Below, piece by piece: positions 44,878 through 56,531 of a stretch of 64,000 bases of DNA. The stretch is from Ziziphus jujuba (taxonomy: Eukaryota; Streptophyta; Magnoliopsida; Rosales; Rhamnaceae). Every line of letters starts with the position of its first letter. The first letter of the stretch is position 1. The translations under genes were made by a program, and so were the position numbers. The stretch is taken from positions 19,928,001 through 19,992,000 of the forward strand of contig NC_083388.1 in the NCBI RefSeq assembly GCF_031755915.1, given 5' to 3'. The notes under the pieces are model-generated. The model worked only from the letters and a program-made list of their open reading frames with translations, did not search any database and was not told the origin of the DNA.

Positions 44878-47330
44878 GACATTGAAAGAGAGACAGAGGG
44901 AGCGTCGGGGGAAGTCTATTTTTTTTTTAATTATTATAATTATTTTTTTGGTTTGCATGAATTGGAAAAAAATTTAATAAACAAAAAACGATTTTGGGAG
45001 TCTCGCGTGACTCTTTTTGATAAAATTTGTTAAAAATGAACTGATTTGAAATAGAAGTTATTAAATATCAAATTTTTTTTTTCATAATCTTTTAGGTGAA
45101 AATTTTGTAAAAATAAAGAATATCAAAATGCATTTTGATCAAATTTTTAAGAGTAAGGCTAAAGGTATAAAATTTTGGATACCAGATGATGTCAGATTAA
45201 TTAATACATTAATATATTATAAATATATAAAAAAAATAAATATGAATGTCGATTTGCATATAATATTTGATAATAAATGGTTTGGACTATCATGGCATTT
45301 TTAGCCTCTATGGATTTTTGAAGCTTACTCCTATGGGTTTCTCTAACCTAACCTAAGAAATTTTATGTTGCGTTTTATCTTGGGAAAAATATAATTAGAT
45401 AATTAATAATTCGGCAACACATATCAATGAGAAAAAAGTTACACATATTTCTTTTACATTTTATTTCTGTTACAATGACGTTATTTAAATTATTCACTTA
45501 AAAAAGCTCTTATTAAAATTTTTTTTTTTGAACTTTTGTATTTCTTTTTTCTATATTATAACAATTTGTTTTGTACTTTACTTGATATATGTATGTATAA
45601 AATAATTCTCTAATAAGCAATTTTCTGACTTTAATAACTAAAAATAATTACGTGGTTGAGTTTGATTTTCCAAGTTTACTAATTCAATTTAAAATTTAAT
45701 AAATTTAAAATAAATTATAAACTTTGAAAGATTTGATGGATTGTTATGAAATTCGATAGATCCATAAAGAATTTATAAGAATCCAACAAAATTTGTAAAG
45801 TTAAGGTTGAATTTCATATTAATAATTTTTTTATAATTGTATTTTTAAAATCCTTTCAAATCCATTAAAATTTATAATTTTTTAAAATATTTTAGAATCT
45901 ATAACTTTTTGAATACCCATAGATTTTAAAAGAATTTTACAAAATCCTAATTAAATACATATAAATTTTTATAAAATTTATTAAAATCTGAATTGAATAT
46001 CATTGGATTTGTATGAACTTCTTTAAAATCTAAATTAAATATATCAATTTCTAAATACTTTTAAAATCTTTTAAATTTTAAATTGAATATATCCGCTAGA
46101 TTGGAGGTTTTTGAGTTTGAACTTATCAAAGTAACATGGGAATATAATGTTATGATATGTTTTGCAAATACCAGAAATGAATAGAGTGAACTTATCTATT
46201 TCAAACAAACAATTATTTCTTTTTGGTAATAAGATAGCAATCTCTGGCTATTTTTAGTTTTTTTGGCCACTCAAACAATAAAACAAATTAGATTTTAGCA
46301 TTTTATCAGGGGAAAAATGTCTTTTTTCTATTTTATTAAAAAATAAAACAAATGCTCCTAGGGGATTAGTCTAATCTGAGTCCTCCACACTAACTATAAA
46401 TTTCCTAATAAAAAGCTTCGTATACTTTTCTCTCTACTTTTCCAAGGGCTTCAATGGAGAATTTTTCTACAGCAAATTTTCAGCTTCAGGTTATTAATAT
46501 ATATATATATATATATTTGTTTTATATTCTTAAATTTTTCTTTTTATATTTGTTTGGTAGCTATCAAGAAAACTAAGATCGCTCTGAAAAATTACAGTTT
46601 TTTTTTTTCTGTTCTATTTTTTATTTTATTTTATTTTATTTTTTTTCCGTATGAAGTTAAAACCCCCTCAAAGCCATGAATTACTGTAGCGGTTAGTGTA
46701 AAAAATGCAAGAAAATTGAAATTTTGTGCGTTTAGTGTTAAAAATATTCAATTTTCAATTTAATACAGGTGCCTACCTTGATACGATCTCACAGGAATAA
46801 TTAACTTTAAAATCTAATTTCATAACCTGGTAACTTTATTGTGTTTTAAGTGGTTCATAAAAAGAACTGCAAAAGACACGGCTTTGCAATTGGTGCTAGA
46901 TCAAGATTGCAAAATTGAGGTTTGTTGCCCCCATTTTACACATTTTTATTTTTTGTGTGATTTTTGTACTTTGGCTTCCTGTGTTTGCCATTGGTGTTGC
47001 ATGTTATTTATAACTTTTACAGGGTGTTGACTTCATAGTTATTTTGAGTGACAATTATGGTATTTTAATAATTTCTCTTACTATTTCAATTTTCTACAGC
47101 AAAAGAATGAAGGTGAACACTTTCAATCTCAATTCATGTCATTAACAAAGTATTACTTAAGTTGATAGCAGAATGGAACCTTAAAAATTTTATTTCATCA
47201 AAAATTAAGCTTGAGTTGGAGTAACTTTTGTTAACAAGAGAAAATATTTATTAATGCTTTAATCTTTGAATAAGGATTAAACCCACCTATTACGTATAGT
47301 GACACTTTATGGTCAAAGATTGCAAGAGGG
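43620..47330. other. intergenic repeats, no supported gene
   Basis: A 113 bp-period duplication lies at 43915-44110 (CATTTGGAGCATTTCATCAG at 43915 and 44028), and a (GA)n tract at 44839-44873. The ORFs at 44535-44764 (both strands) are compositionally biased (Pro/Ser or Glu/Ala/Met) and unrecognised. At 46394 a CTATAAATT box precedes ATGGAGAATTTTTCTACAGC at 46454, which ends in an AG/GTTATT donor-like site. With the segment 46849-46920 before another donor-like GAG/GTTTGT, this could be the start of an unknown gene, but I cannot identify a product. Confidence 0.35.
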
Positions 47331-47337
47331 TGAAACA

Positions 47338-47518
47338 TAAAGGCTCCTTTTGTAGCTGAGGAATATATAATAATAGAGAATAATTTTTATTTATTTATTT
47401 TTTAATTTTTGATTGTACAGAGAAATAATTCTTTAGAGAGAACAAATTATTTGATGTTCTCTGCATGGCTCTTTATACAAAGATATCTAAGAGCCACTGA
47501 AAAGAAAGTAAATAACTC

Positions 47519-47553
<35 letters not shown>

Positions 47554-50005
47554 AAATAATTTTTTGTGAATTAAAAAAGTTGAAAAATAGTTTTTATTCA
47601 ATTAAGAAAATTAGAAAAAATAGTTACTTTAATTTGTTGAATTAATGATCAAGTAATTAAACTTAATTTAGGAATCCCCTTAGTAACACTAATTGAAATC
47701 AACTACCAAACTTGAGGACCATGAAAAAAAAACTTACCTATACAAAAAAAGAAAAGAAAAGAAATTATATAGAAAAATGTTATTAGTCAAAACTAGTGAA
47801 TGATTGTCAATGAAACTTACCTATCAAATGATTATTTTAAATGATTATTATTAAAAATATTATTTTTAGAATATTAATATGAAAAATAATAAAATTAAAT
47901 ATCCTAATTAAAATTTGATAAATACATTGGTGATCGTCAAAAAAGATGATGATTAAAAAAACTCAAATACATCTAAATAATAAATATGGTTACCGTCCTA
48001 CATAATTTTATTTTAAGTAGGTTTTGAGAGGATATTTAATTAGATTAAAGCTGATTATTTATTTTATCATATTATCTTTTAATTTTTGTTTGTAGCATAC
48101 AATAGTTTGTAGTTTTTTTTTTTTGGTTAAGTAGTAATTGTAAGAGCATCTCAAATGGGCTGTGTATTGTTTTCTATGTGACAAATAGGTTGAAATGACT
48201 TTTAGTTTATGTGACATTAATATATACTTGATAGATATTCAAATACAAAATTATTCTTCAATGTTCTATTTAGGTCTCAATTAATTAATAATATATATAT
48301 ATATAGTTTATCCTTTAAAAAAATTGTTAATGATTTATTTATCTAGTTTTTCTCTTTGAAAAATATCTTGATAAAAAATGATTTGATGAGTCATACTATT
48401 CACCCAGTTATGGATCCATTTGAAAATAGCTTGAATTCATTTACTAATAAATTTTGAAAAACCCCTAGTATGTATTTAAATAAAATTGACATCCTAATAT
48501 TAAATTGTTTAAGATAGATGGTTTCTTTAATGGTGTCTATTTTTTTTTTTTTATCATATTAGCCTGACAAAGTTCATAAACAAAGCTATTATTGAAGAAT
48601 TTTATTTTTTAAATATCTATTTATATTTCAAATGTGATAACAAAAATATTGCGATCCAAAAAAGTATTGTAAAAGCTCTAAATATTTTTTTTAATCGTAA
48701 AATCATTTTCTAAAAAAGTCAAGATAGAATAAAAAACAATTGATTATTATCTTATTGTTACGTACATATATATAAAAATAGGTGCCCTCGAAATATTGTA
48801 ACTCCGTATGAATACCATTTTTTAAGTGAAAATCTGTGTTGCATAAATCAAACTATGTACGATTAAAATTTCTGTTTATTTTTGAAAAAGCTAAGAGAGA
48901 AATGAAAGAAATTGAGTTCATAACTACTGTAATTTTTAATTAGGTGTATTACATGAAACTGGCTGTGAAAAAAAAAAAAAAAGAAAAGAAAAAAAAACTA
49001 TCAATTTTTTTGCAGTATTTATCAATTTGAGTTTTAAAGGTTCACTATGATTTATTTATTGTATATTTGCAAGAGTAGATAGTGGCTTTATTGCTTGTGC
49101 ATATCAACATGGAACAAATTTAGGAAGTGATTGATTATGGTATGATGAAGATGCAATAGCATCCTCTTTTTATTTTATTATTTTATTATTTTAATGTTTT
49201 TTGATTGTTTATCTATGTATGTTATATATTTAAGAACTTGAGTAGGAGTTATAATTGAGTAATGAGTTTTGTTTTAACAACCAACTTTGTTTTTAATTTT
49301 TCAATTTGCTCTTAATTTATTTTATTATTTAATTATAAATATTATTAGAAGAAATATATTATATAAGATTTTGAATTTATTTTTCATTAAAAGTAATTAA
49401 TTGGCAATTCGATTATAGATATATATATTTTATTAATTAATTTTTAATTTTAAACCATATAAGGAAATTATAACCAATCAATGATTAATGCGATGGTTTC
49501 TTAATTAATAGTGTTAACATGGAACAACTCTAGCCGTTAGATCTAAAAAAGTGATGTGACTCAATTTTGTTAAAGTTAAATTGAAGTCCTTTATTTCAAA
49601 GGAGAGGGTGAGGATCCTATATTATAAAAACTCCATACATTTTGTAAGGAAATTTCCCTTATGAAAACATAACTATGGGACATTCTGATATTTTCCAAAT
49701 GCTAGGAGATTTTCGTCCAATTGGCTTAGAAGCAAACCAAGCACAATATTCATGTCAATGAAGCCCATAGGCCCATTTTTTGGATAGGTTCTCCTGAGTA
49801 GTCTAGAACCAAGCCTGGCCCAACAAAGTTTGAATTTCCTATTTTTAGTTAAAAAAAAAAAAAAAGGGAATATGGTAAATACACATGGTTGCCGTCCTAC
49901 ATATATATTTTTTAATTGTTTTTGAGATGATTTTTAATTAGAATAAACTTGTTTATTTATTTGATCATATTAATTTTTTTTTAATAAAAAAAAGTAATTA
50001 AAATT

Positions 50006-50043
<38 letters not shown>

Positions 50044-50170
50044 TGTAGTTTTTCTGCGGTGAAATCAGCGCATCAGGAATATAAAGTTGCCCCAAGTCCA
50101 TAAGAATATTACCATTCTTTTTCTTCGCCGCCTTTCTGCTGCCAATTTTTCCCATTAATTTTCCGCCGGC
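47338..50170. repeat. dispersed repeat blocks upstream of F-box gene 3
   Basis: 47338-48080 is a diverged copy of 31650-32130 (TTCTTTAGAGAGAACAAA, ACTTGAGGACCATGAAAAA, GTTACCGTCCTACAT). 48840-49100 is related to 30600-31100, 49711-49830 to the 105 bp unit at 31.3-31.6 kb, and 49865-49970 to 32005-32130. The order of these blocks partly matches that at 30.6-32.1 kb, so one ancestral segment was probably duplicated. (AT)n tracts are at about 47523-47550 and 50010-50041. Confidence 0.65.
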
Positions 50171-50176
50171 GGAGAT

Positions 50177-51385
50177 ATGGAGCAGGATGATCAGTATCTT
50201 CTGAAAGAATTGGTGATGAGTGAAATCCTGATAAGGTTGCCGGCGAGATCACTAGGGCGGTTCAAGTGCGTGTCAAAGTCATGGTGCTCCACCATTAACA
50301 ACCCTTCATTCATCGACCAGCACATCCTCTACCATCACCCCCAAAACCACACCAACAATATTAATAACACCACCAATCTTTATTTGCTCTTGAATACTGG
50401 CTATAGTTTTGCACGTAAAACTACTATTCGCAGGCTTTCTTACGACAACCTAGCAGCCGTGCAGACAAAACAACCTCCAATCCCAACTCGCCCTCTTGCT
50501 GGACGAGCTGGCGTCACCTGTTGTTGCAACGGTCTCTTGTTGTTTTCTGATCTTGTTAGACGCAACTGGTTGCTATGGAACCTCGCCACCGGAGAGACAA
50601 AGCGTCTTCCAACATCCTCTTCCCCTATTCTCATGAAGAAAAGCGAAGATATTTTGTTCTACAATGTTGGGTTTGGTTTCGCTGCCCAAAGTATGGATTA
50701 CAAGGTGGTCATGATGTACAACCTCCTTGACAGTCATCCCGGCGAAGATTCCATTGAGGTTGAGATGTACAGCTTAAAAACAGACTCTTGGAAAAGGATA
50801 CCTACCAGTCCTTCTCAGGGGTTTTCAAACATCGATCAATTTTGTCCCGGTGTGTTCAGCAATGGAATGCTTTCTTGGAAAGCAAGTCATAAGGAAGGTT
50901 GGGATAAGATTGTTTCGCTAGACCTCAGGTGTGAGATGGTAATAATTACACCCTTGCCTAGTTGTATTAGTCACCCTCGTTCTGATAACACTCGTTCTGA
51001 TAACAAGTATAATTATCCTTTGGTCTATAAAGGAGAGTCCTTTGCTCTCCTTAATCATTATTGTTTCAAAGATGGCCCGTTAGGAAAAAGTTTTGATTTA
51101 TGGGTATTGGGTGAGTATGGTGTTAAAGAGTCATGGAACAAGCTATTTACTATTGGACCTCTTCAAGGAATTGATCGGGTATTGGGCTTTTGGAAGGATG
51201 GCAAGGTGTTTGTTGAAAAAAAAAGATTCATTTGGGAGACGAATTCAGGTGGGGTTATCCTAAAGGAAATGCATGAGAAAGAGCTCCTTTTGCTTGATAC
51301 TGCTACACAAGAAACAACTAGTCTACAAATTTACGGACTTACTGACTTGTTTACCTATAGAGAGACTCTTGTTCCTCTTAATTAA
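50177..51385 (+). CDS. F-box/FBA-domain protein, third locus
   Basis: This single-exon gene encodes 402 residues. The F-box is at about residues 9-48 (LKELVMSEILIRLPARSLGR, then FKCVSKSWCSTINNPSFIDQH), with an Asn/His/Thr-rich linker at 51-66. The F-box-associated region has the family signature NVGFGFAAQSMDYKVVMMYN near residue 160, then WDKIVSLDLRCEM, FDLWVLGEYGVKESWNKLFT and VLGFWKDGK. FBA-type F-box proteins act in SCF ligases, and the substrate is unknown. It is clearly a different subfamily from the two tandem genes at 9.7 and 15.7 kb. The first ATG, 8 residues before the F-box, fits the family. A truncated copy follows ~1.3 kb downstream. Confidence 0.9.
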   Translation: MEQDDQYLLKELVMSEILIRLPARSLGRFKCVSKSWCSTINNPSFIDQHILYHHPQNHTNNINNTTNLYLLLNTGYSFARKTTIRRLSYDNLAAVQTKQPPIPTRPLAGRAGVTCCCNGLLLFSDLVRRNWLLWNLATGETKRLPTSSSPILMKKSEDILFYNVGFGFAAQSMDYKVVMMYNLLDSHPGEDSIEVEMYSLKTDSWKRIPTSPSQGFSNIDQFCPGVFSNGMLSWKASHKEGWDKIVSLDLRCEMVIITPLPSCISHPRSDNTRSDNKYNYPLVYKGESFALLNHYCFKDGPLGKSFDLWVLGEYGVKESWNKLFTIGPLQGIDRVLGFWKDGKVFVEKKRFIWETNSGGVILKEMHEKELLLLDTATQETTSLQIYGLTDLFTYRETLVPLN

Positions 51386-52718
51386 AAGCACACATTAATT
51401 ATTTGATTCTTCTCTATATATAAAGATATTATGTCTGATGTGTCTGATTTGATATATAACTTTCTCCTTTTCTGGTAGCAAGATATATGTATATGATGAA
51501 TGCAATTTTGATATATATGCAGCATCATACTAGAATTGTGATTTGAAAAAGAAATCAAATTAACTTGCGATATTACCACACGCGCGTCCATCCGCGATGT
51601 AAATATTGATGCCCTTTTTCCTTGTTTTTCTTCTCTTTCTCTTCACCTTTCCCCTTTCTCTCTGCCCTATCACCTGTGTAGCTGTAGCCTTGAGAGAGAT
51701 ATAGAGGCTGAGCTTTGATAGTGTTATACATAAGACCCTTAGAGGATGTATTTCTGTGAAACAGAAAATATCATCATTTAAAAAATAAATACAAATTATG
51801 TTCCTCTTTATAAAGTTTGAAGAGTCTCTCTATTATTTTCTACATGCTTTCAGTAAAAGTGTTGTCAACCGTCCAAGTTCCAAGCTCCATCTCAAAAGAT
51901 GTGGGGTGAATTTAGAAATAATGAATCCCATGTACCAAAAAATTCCAATGCTAAGGTCTAAGTGCAAAATTGGGTTGGAATTAAGAAATAGTGCACCATG
52001 TTTATTGAAAATGGACAAGGGACCAAATTGGACCTCAACTCGAGAGACAGATCTTTATCTTATTGTCCAAAATTAATTGAACATTCTCCTAAATGAGTTT
52101 GTTCAACGGAAATCTCAAAATGCCGTTGGGATCATGTATACAACTTACATTCCATTGTATGCAATGCTTTCATAACTATTAGATTTATTCATAAAGCTCT
52201 GACTAGCAGCTATTTTCTTTGTTTTCTAATTGCAGGAAGACTTTCTAATGCTCTGCCCATCTCATTCTTCAGTTAGATTTCCCAATGAGAAGTCAAAGTC
52301 TAAGAAAAACATTTATAAAGACCATGCTCTTTCTACTCAGACATTCCTAACGTTCTCAGCATGGCTCTTTATAAAAGATTTCTGAGAACCAATATAAAGA
52401 TTGTAAAGTAAATCTATAGAAAAAAAAAAAAAGGAAAAAAGGAAAAAACTTAATCTAATTCTTTTAATTGATGGTCAAGTAATAACATCTAATTTAGGAA
52501 CTCCCTTAGTAACACTAGACATAAAATAAAAAAGTCAAAAATTAAATAAACAAATAAAAAGTAATTGATATCTTATTTATTGTTACTACACACATATAAA
52601 TATACAATAAGGTCAAATAATATCCATCTTACATTATTAAAGAAATGTTTTACCTTGATGATTATTGGATTTTCATATAAACGATGAGGTCGGGCCCACT
52701 CATATAAACGCTGTGTAT
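51386..52718. other. spacer between F-box gene 3 and its pseudogene
   Basis: The first ~110 bases (TGTGTCTGATTTGATATATA, ACTTTCTCCTTTTCTGGTAG) recur after the pseudogene at about 53200-53260, so the duplication includes the 3' flank. 52340-52660 is another copy of the dispersed block seen at 32 and 47 kb. The ORF at 51798-52076 is unrecognised and I do not call it. Confidence 0.5.
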
Positions 52719-53243
52719 TCAGCAATGGAGTGCTTTCTTGGATAGCAAGTTATGTGGGGTCTGGTTTACTTCGAGCTGAGATTATTTCGCTAGACCTCAG
52801 CTTTGAGATGGTAATAATGACATTCTTGCCTAATAGTCTCAGTCATCTGTATAATAATCTTTTGGTCTAGAAGAAGTCCTTGTTCTCCTTAATTAGTGTT
52901 GCAAAGATGACAAAGTTTGGAAATATGGGTATTGGGTGAATATGGTGTTAAGGAGTCATGGAACAGGCAATTCACTATTGGCTCTCTTCAAGGAATTGAG
53001 CAAGTATTAGGGTTTTGGAAGGATGGTAAAGCGATTGTTGGAAAAAAAAAAAATAATAATAATAGGGAGATGATTTTACCTCATAGGGTAAAGTATAACA
53101 CAGAGATACTTTTGCAGGTAATGTATGGTAGAGAACTGCTTTTGCTGCAGTTCCACTTAATTAAAAGCACAAATCAGTTATTGATTCTTCTACATGTTAT
53201 GTCTAATATGTCTGATTTGATATATAACTTTCTGCTTTTCTAG
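52719..53243 (+). pseudogene. 5'-truncated copy of F-box gene 3
   Basis: Homology starts at GTGTATTCAGCAATGGAGTG, matching 50852 in the parent, and continues to the stop region. The F-box and first half are absent. Clear matches include TTTCGCTAGACCTCAG, GGGTATTGGGTGAATATGGT, GGAGTCATGGAACAGG and TTTTGGAAGGATGG. A stop (TAG at about 52868) and an A-run/AAT expansion at 53041-53060 break the frame. The piece 52917-53243 is open but carries only the C-terminal FBA part. Confidence 0.85.
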
Positions 53244-53579
53244 TAGCAATATCTTTTATATGTATATTGAAAGGCAAGCTTTATATATATATATATATAT
53301 ATATATAGTAGGTTAATTCCCGAAACATATACTAAAACTTGTTTCCAAGAAGTTGGAATAACATCACGTGTTACATGGTCTTAAGTTTTTAACTGCCTGC
53401 AGCTATAAATTTCAATCCATTTATTGAAGAAGGTGGGACGGTTAAAAATCAAGTTTAAGAGACAAACAAGCTAGATATAGGATTGATTTTGAAATTACAG
53501 ACAAAATTAAAAAAAAGAAAAAAAAAATAAAAGAAAGAAGAGAATTACTACAACTCAAATCAAGATAGAATGAAAATAC

Positions 53580-56060
53580 CCAGTTTTACTTTCAATCCCT
53601 GCAGGGTAAGAAAATAAAGTAAATCCCTCGAAATATGCCTACTTATATCTGAAATAATTCTTCAAATTGGAAACTTAATTTTGCTCATTCCTACACCCAC
53701 GATGCAAATAGTTCCATCACCTAGAACTGTTTAAATTGCCATGGCTTGTGCTAACCTTGGAAAATTAAAACCAATCTATGCATGTGCTGTCATATTCATC
53801 ATGATGAAGACTATGTTGATCCTAGAAGATTAGTTGCATGGCATTGGGAAAACATTGCTATTTACTTTTGTTACATTGCAAAACTTACAGTTAAACAAAT
53901 AAAAGCCTATAAAAGTATAATTAATGCCAGATTGAAAACTTTTTCCCAATAGCATAAGAAACATAAGAGTCAATTATAAGCTATATCTGCTCCTCTGTAA
54001 ACAACAAGCTATTCCAGCAAAAAAAAGAAAAAAAGAAAAGAAAAAGTACTTTTAATGTCAATATATACCAAGTTCAGCTGTCAATTTAGCCATTCCGTAC
54101 CTACCTTAGCAGACAAGTAACACACTTAAACCCCACTTGAACAATCTTATCTCTCAATATCAAATAAATGACTTCCCCAACAAGTCTTTCATTAATTTGT
54201 CATTTTCACAAACACCTGTAAATCTAGCCAACTCCTTGTTACCAATTGCGTATGAAACATAAGCATTATACGCACTATGCCTTATCTGCTCCTCTGTGTA
54301 CAACATTTTCTTCAAGTACTCATCAGAGTTTGTCCTACTTCCATCATCAACATCAGTACCGCTTTAATGTCGATACCAACTTCACCTGCCAACTCTGCCA
54401 ATCCCATGATCTTGAAGAGTTTGGGTTTCTTCAGCACCCTGGCAGATAAATACCCCACTTCAAACCCAATTTTACATTCAATCACTGCAGGTAAGAAAAT
54501 AAAGTAATCCCTCGAAATACCCATTTAAAGCTGAAATGATTCTTCAAATTGGAAACTATTTTGCTCATTCCCACACCCACGAAGCCTATGGGTTCATCAC
54601 ATAGAAATCTGTTCAAATGGATATGGCTTTTGGTCCAGCTGCCCATGTGAATTATAAGGGAGTGACTCCCAACACTTAATACTAACACCTGGGGATCTGT
54701 CTAGTGTTTGAAATCCAGTCCCACAACACGAATTTTCATCAAACTCCATGACTCATCCAACTTATCATCAGGGAAACAAGCTTGATCAATTACGCTCACC
54801 TTAACCTTGCCATCGTGAAATCCTATTTCATATGTCTCCATCTTTCTCAAGAAAGATAAAGGAATATTCATTTTAACCCTGGCTATATATTCAAAGTTAT
54901 AAGTTACTTCCACAGACAAATATACATGTATGTACATGCACCCACATATCTGCATAATACATTTCCTAAAAGTGGTTGGTTCATTGAAATGGTTATAAAT
55001 TAGGTTGCAAATGTCGAAGTGAACTTTGGCATATATATAGGCACATAGAATTAAGTGAAAACTTGAATCTAGACCGTCTTTGCTTTTTCCTAAATAATAC
55101 TTCGTTTCCTGTATAGGGCAATGGAAAGTGCAAAGCATATATATACACTGTTAGCGACACTATATATTCACGAAGAGAGTCATGACCATTGTTGAAGGTT
55201 AGGTATTCCAGCACTTATAAGCTTGGCGATTGGCGTTGCTACTTTGTTTGTAACACATATTGCAGCTTCATAATTTGCTGACCTTGGAAAATTAAAATCA
55301 ATCTGTGCATTTGTTGCATATTTATTTAATAACAACGAAAAGAATCACATCTTGTCATACTTAATAGATTCCCTTGACAAGATCCTGAGTTCAAATCTAA
55401 TAACTAAAATGCAAACACCCTATGTAACTACTTTGAAAACTAATTACGTGCAGGGAATAATGTTTGAAAGAAGGGACGCATTTGCAAGGAATTTACTAAA
55501 ACTTGCAACAGGGGACACAATTTGTTTAAAGCATATAAATGGACACACACACACACACACATACGCACAACCCCCCCCCAAAAAAAAAGAGTAAAAGCAC
55601 TTGATTAAAGCATTCATTGGACCTTGTTTCCAATTACCTACAAATAATAGACACCATAAATTGTCGAAAGCATGAAAAGAGCTGTTGAAATTAGCAGATA
55701 TGGGTCTACTTCGATGGGAATACCAAATTTAGTTGGGGCTTCTTCAGCACCTCTTGGCTGCCAAACACTTCAACCCCTGATTTAATTACCATCCACTATC
55801 TCTTAAGTGTTTATTCCAGTGATTAGAATTGAAGACCGAATCCACACCTACAAAGCAGATTAGAGAGTCCGGAATTTTGTTTAATGAAGGACCATAAAAC
55901 AGAGCTCATATGCAAATTAGTATAAAATCATGTCCATTATCGCGAATGGTATGAATCTGATTCTTACATCAAGCCCCCATAACACGCTGATTTAGCAAAG
56001 ACCTCACTCCAACAACCTTAATTTCATCAACCAGACTTCGAACCGATGCCAAACCTTCAC
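53580..56060 (-). pseudogene. repeated, decayed minus-strand gene segments, product unrecognised
   Basis: Three or four related segments occur: 53590-53760, 54090-54240, 54240-54760 and 55690-56060. A landmark is the CTGCAGG(G)TAAGAAAATAAAGTAA to GAAATGATTCTTCAAATTGGAA block, present at 53599 and 54486. On the minus strand, 54524-54240 contains DDGSRTNSDEYLKKMLYTEE then QIRHSAYNAYVSYAIGNKEL; 54910-54701 contains VTYNFEYIARVKMNIPLSFL then DESWSLMKIRVVGLDFKH and a stop; 55770-55640 reads QPRGAEEAPTKFGIPIEVDP then YLLISTALFMLSTIYGVYYL and a stop; 56050-55960 reads SVRSLVDEIKVVGVRSLL. They look like exons from duplicated copies of one multi-exon gene. I do not recognise the family. Confidence 0.35.
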
Positions 56061-56290
56061 TATGGTTACAGGTGAGGCAGAATTTTTGTTACACTGCCTG
56101 TAAGTTTATAGTTACTGGTGAGGCCGAATTTTCTTTCCATTCTGAGCATGTAATTAATACGCAACAATTCCAAATCTGCATAGTTAAGCTTTTTTGTTTA
56201 AATTTGGGTCATCCCACGATAGCAATTTCCTATAATAATATAAAAATTAATTCATCGCAAAAAAAATTAAAAAATCCATACATGACAAAG

Positions 56291-56295
56291 GAATG
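56291..56295 (+). repeat. target-site duplication, left (GAATG)
   Basis: GAATG immediately before the 5' LTR is repeated exactly at 61199-61203 after the 3' LTR. A five-base duplication is the normal product of copia integrase. Confidence 0.95.
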
Positions 56296-56495
56296 TGTTG
56301 AGATATTATGATATGTTTGAGATATTATGATATGTTTTAGGCATGTAGATATGTTTTAGGGATGTAGTTGCTATTGTTTAGGATTGTTTCCTAAACAAAG
56401 AGTTTTACCTTAATTAGAATTGCTGCAGGTACGATATATATATGTGAATGAATATCAATTAGGGTTGAGCTTTGACCCTTTAATTATTCTTTACA
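56296..56495 (+). repeat. 5' LTR, 200 bp
   Basis: It starts TGTTGAGATATTATGATATG and ends TAATTATTCTTTACA. It contains a 17-base direct repeat of TTGAGATATTATGATATG near its left end and a GATATATATATG TATA-like box about 60 bases before its right end. It is short for a copia LTR. Confidence 0.95.
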
Positions 56496-56507
56496 TGGCA
56501 TCAGAGC
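56496..56507 (+). other. minus-strand primer binding site (initiator tRNA-Met)
   Basis: TGGCATCAGAGC follows directly after the LTR. It is complementary to the 3' end of plant initiator tRNA-Met, except for C in place of the usual T at the fourth base. Confidence 0.9.
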
Positions 56508-56531
56508 GAGACATACACACACAATAAAACA

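Noticed and set aside
55361..55400. tRNA-like TTCAAATCT segment
   Set aside because: No acceptor, D or anticodon arms could be drawn; no tRNA gene was found in the window.
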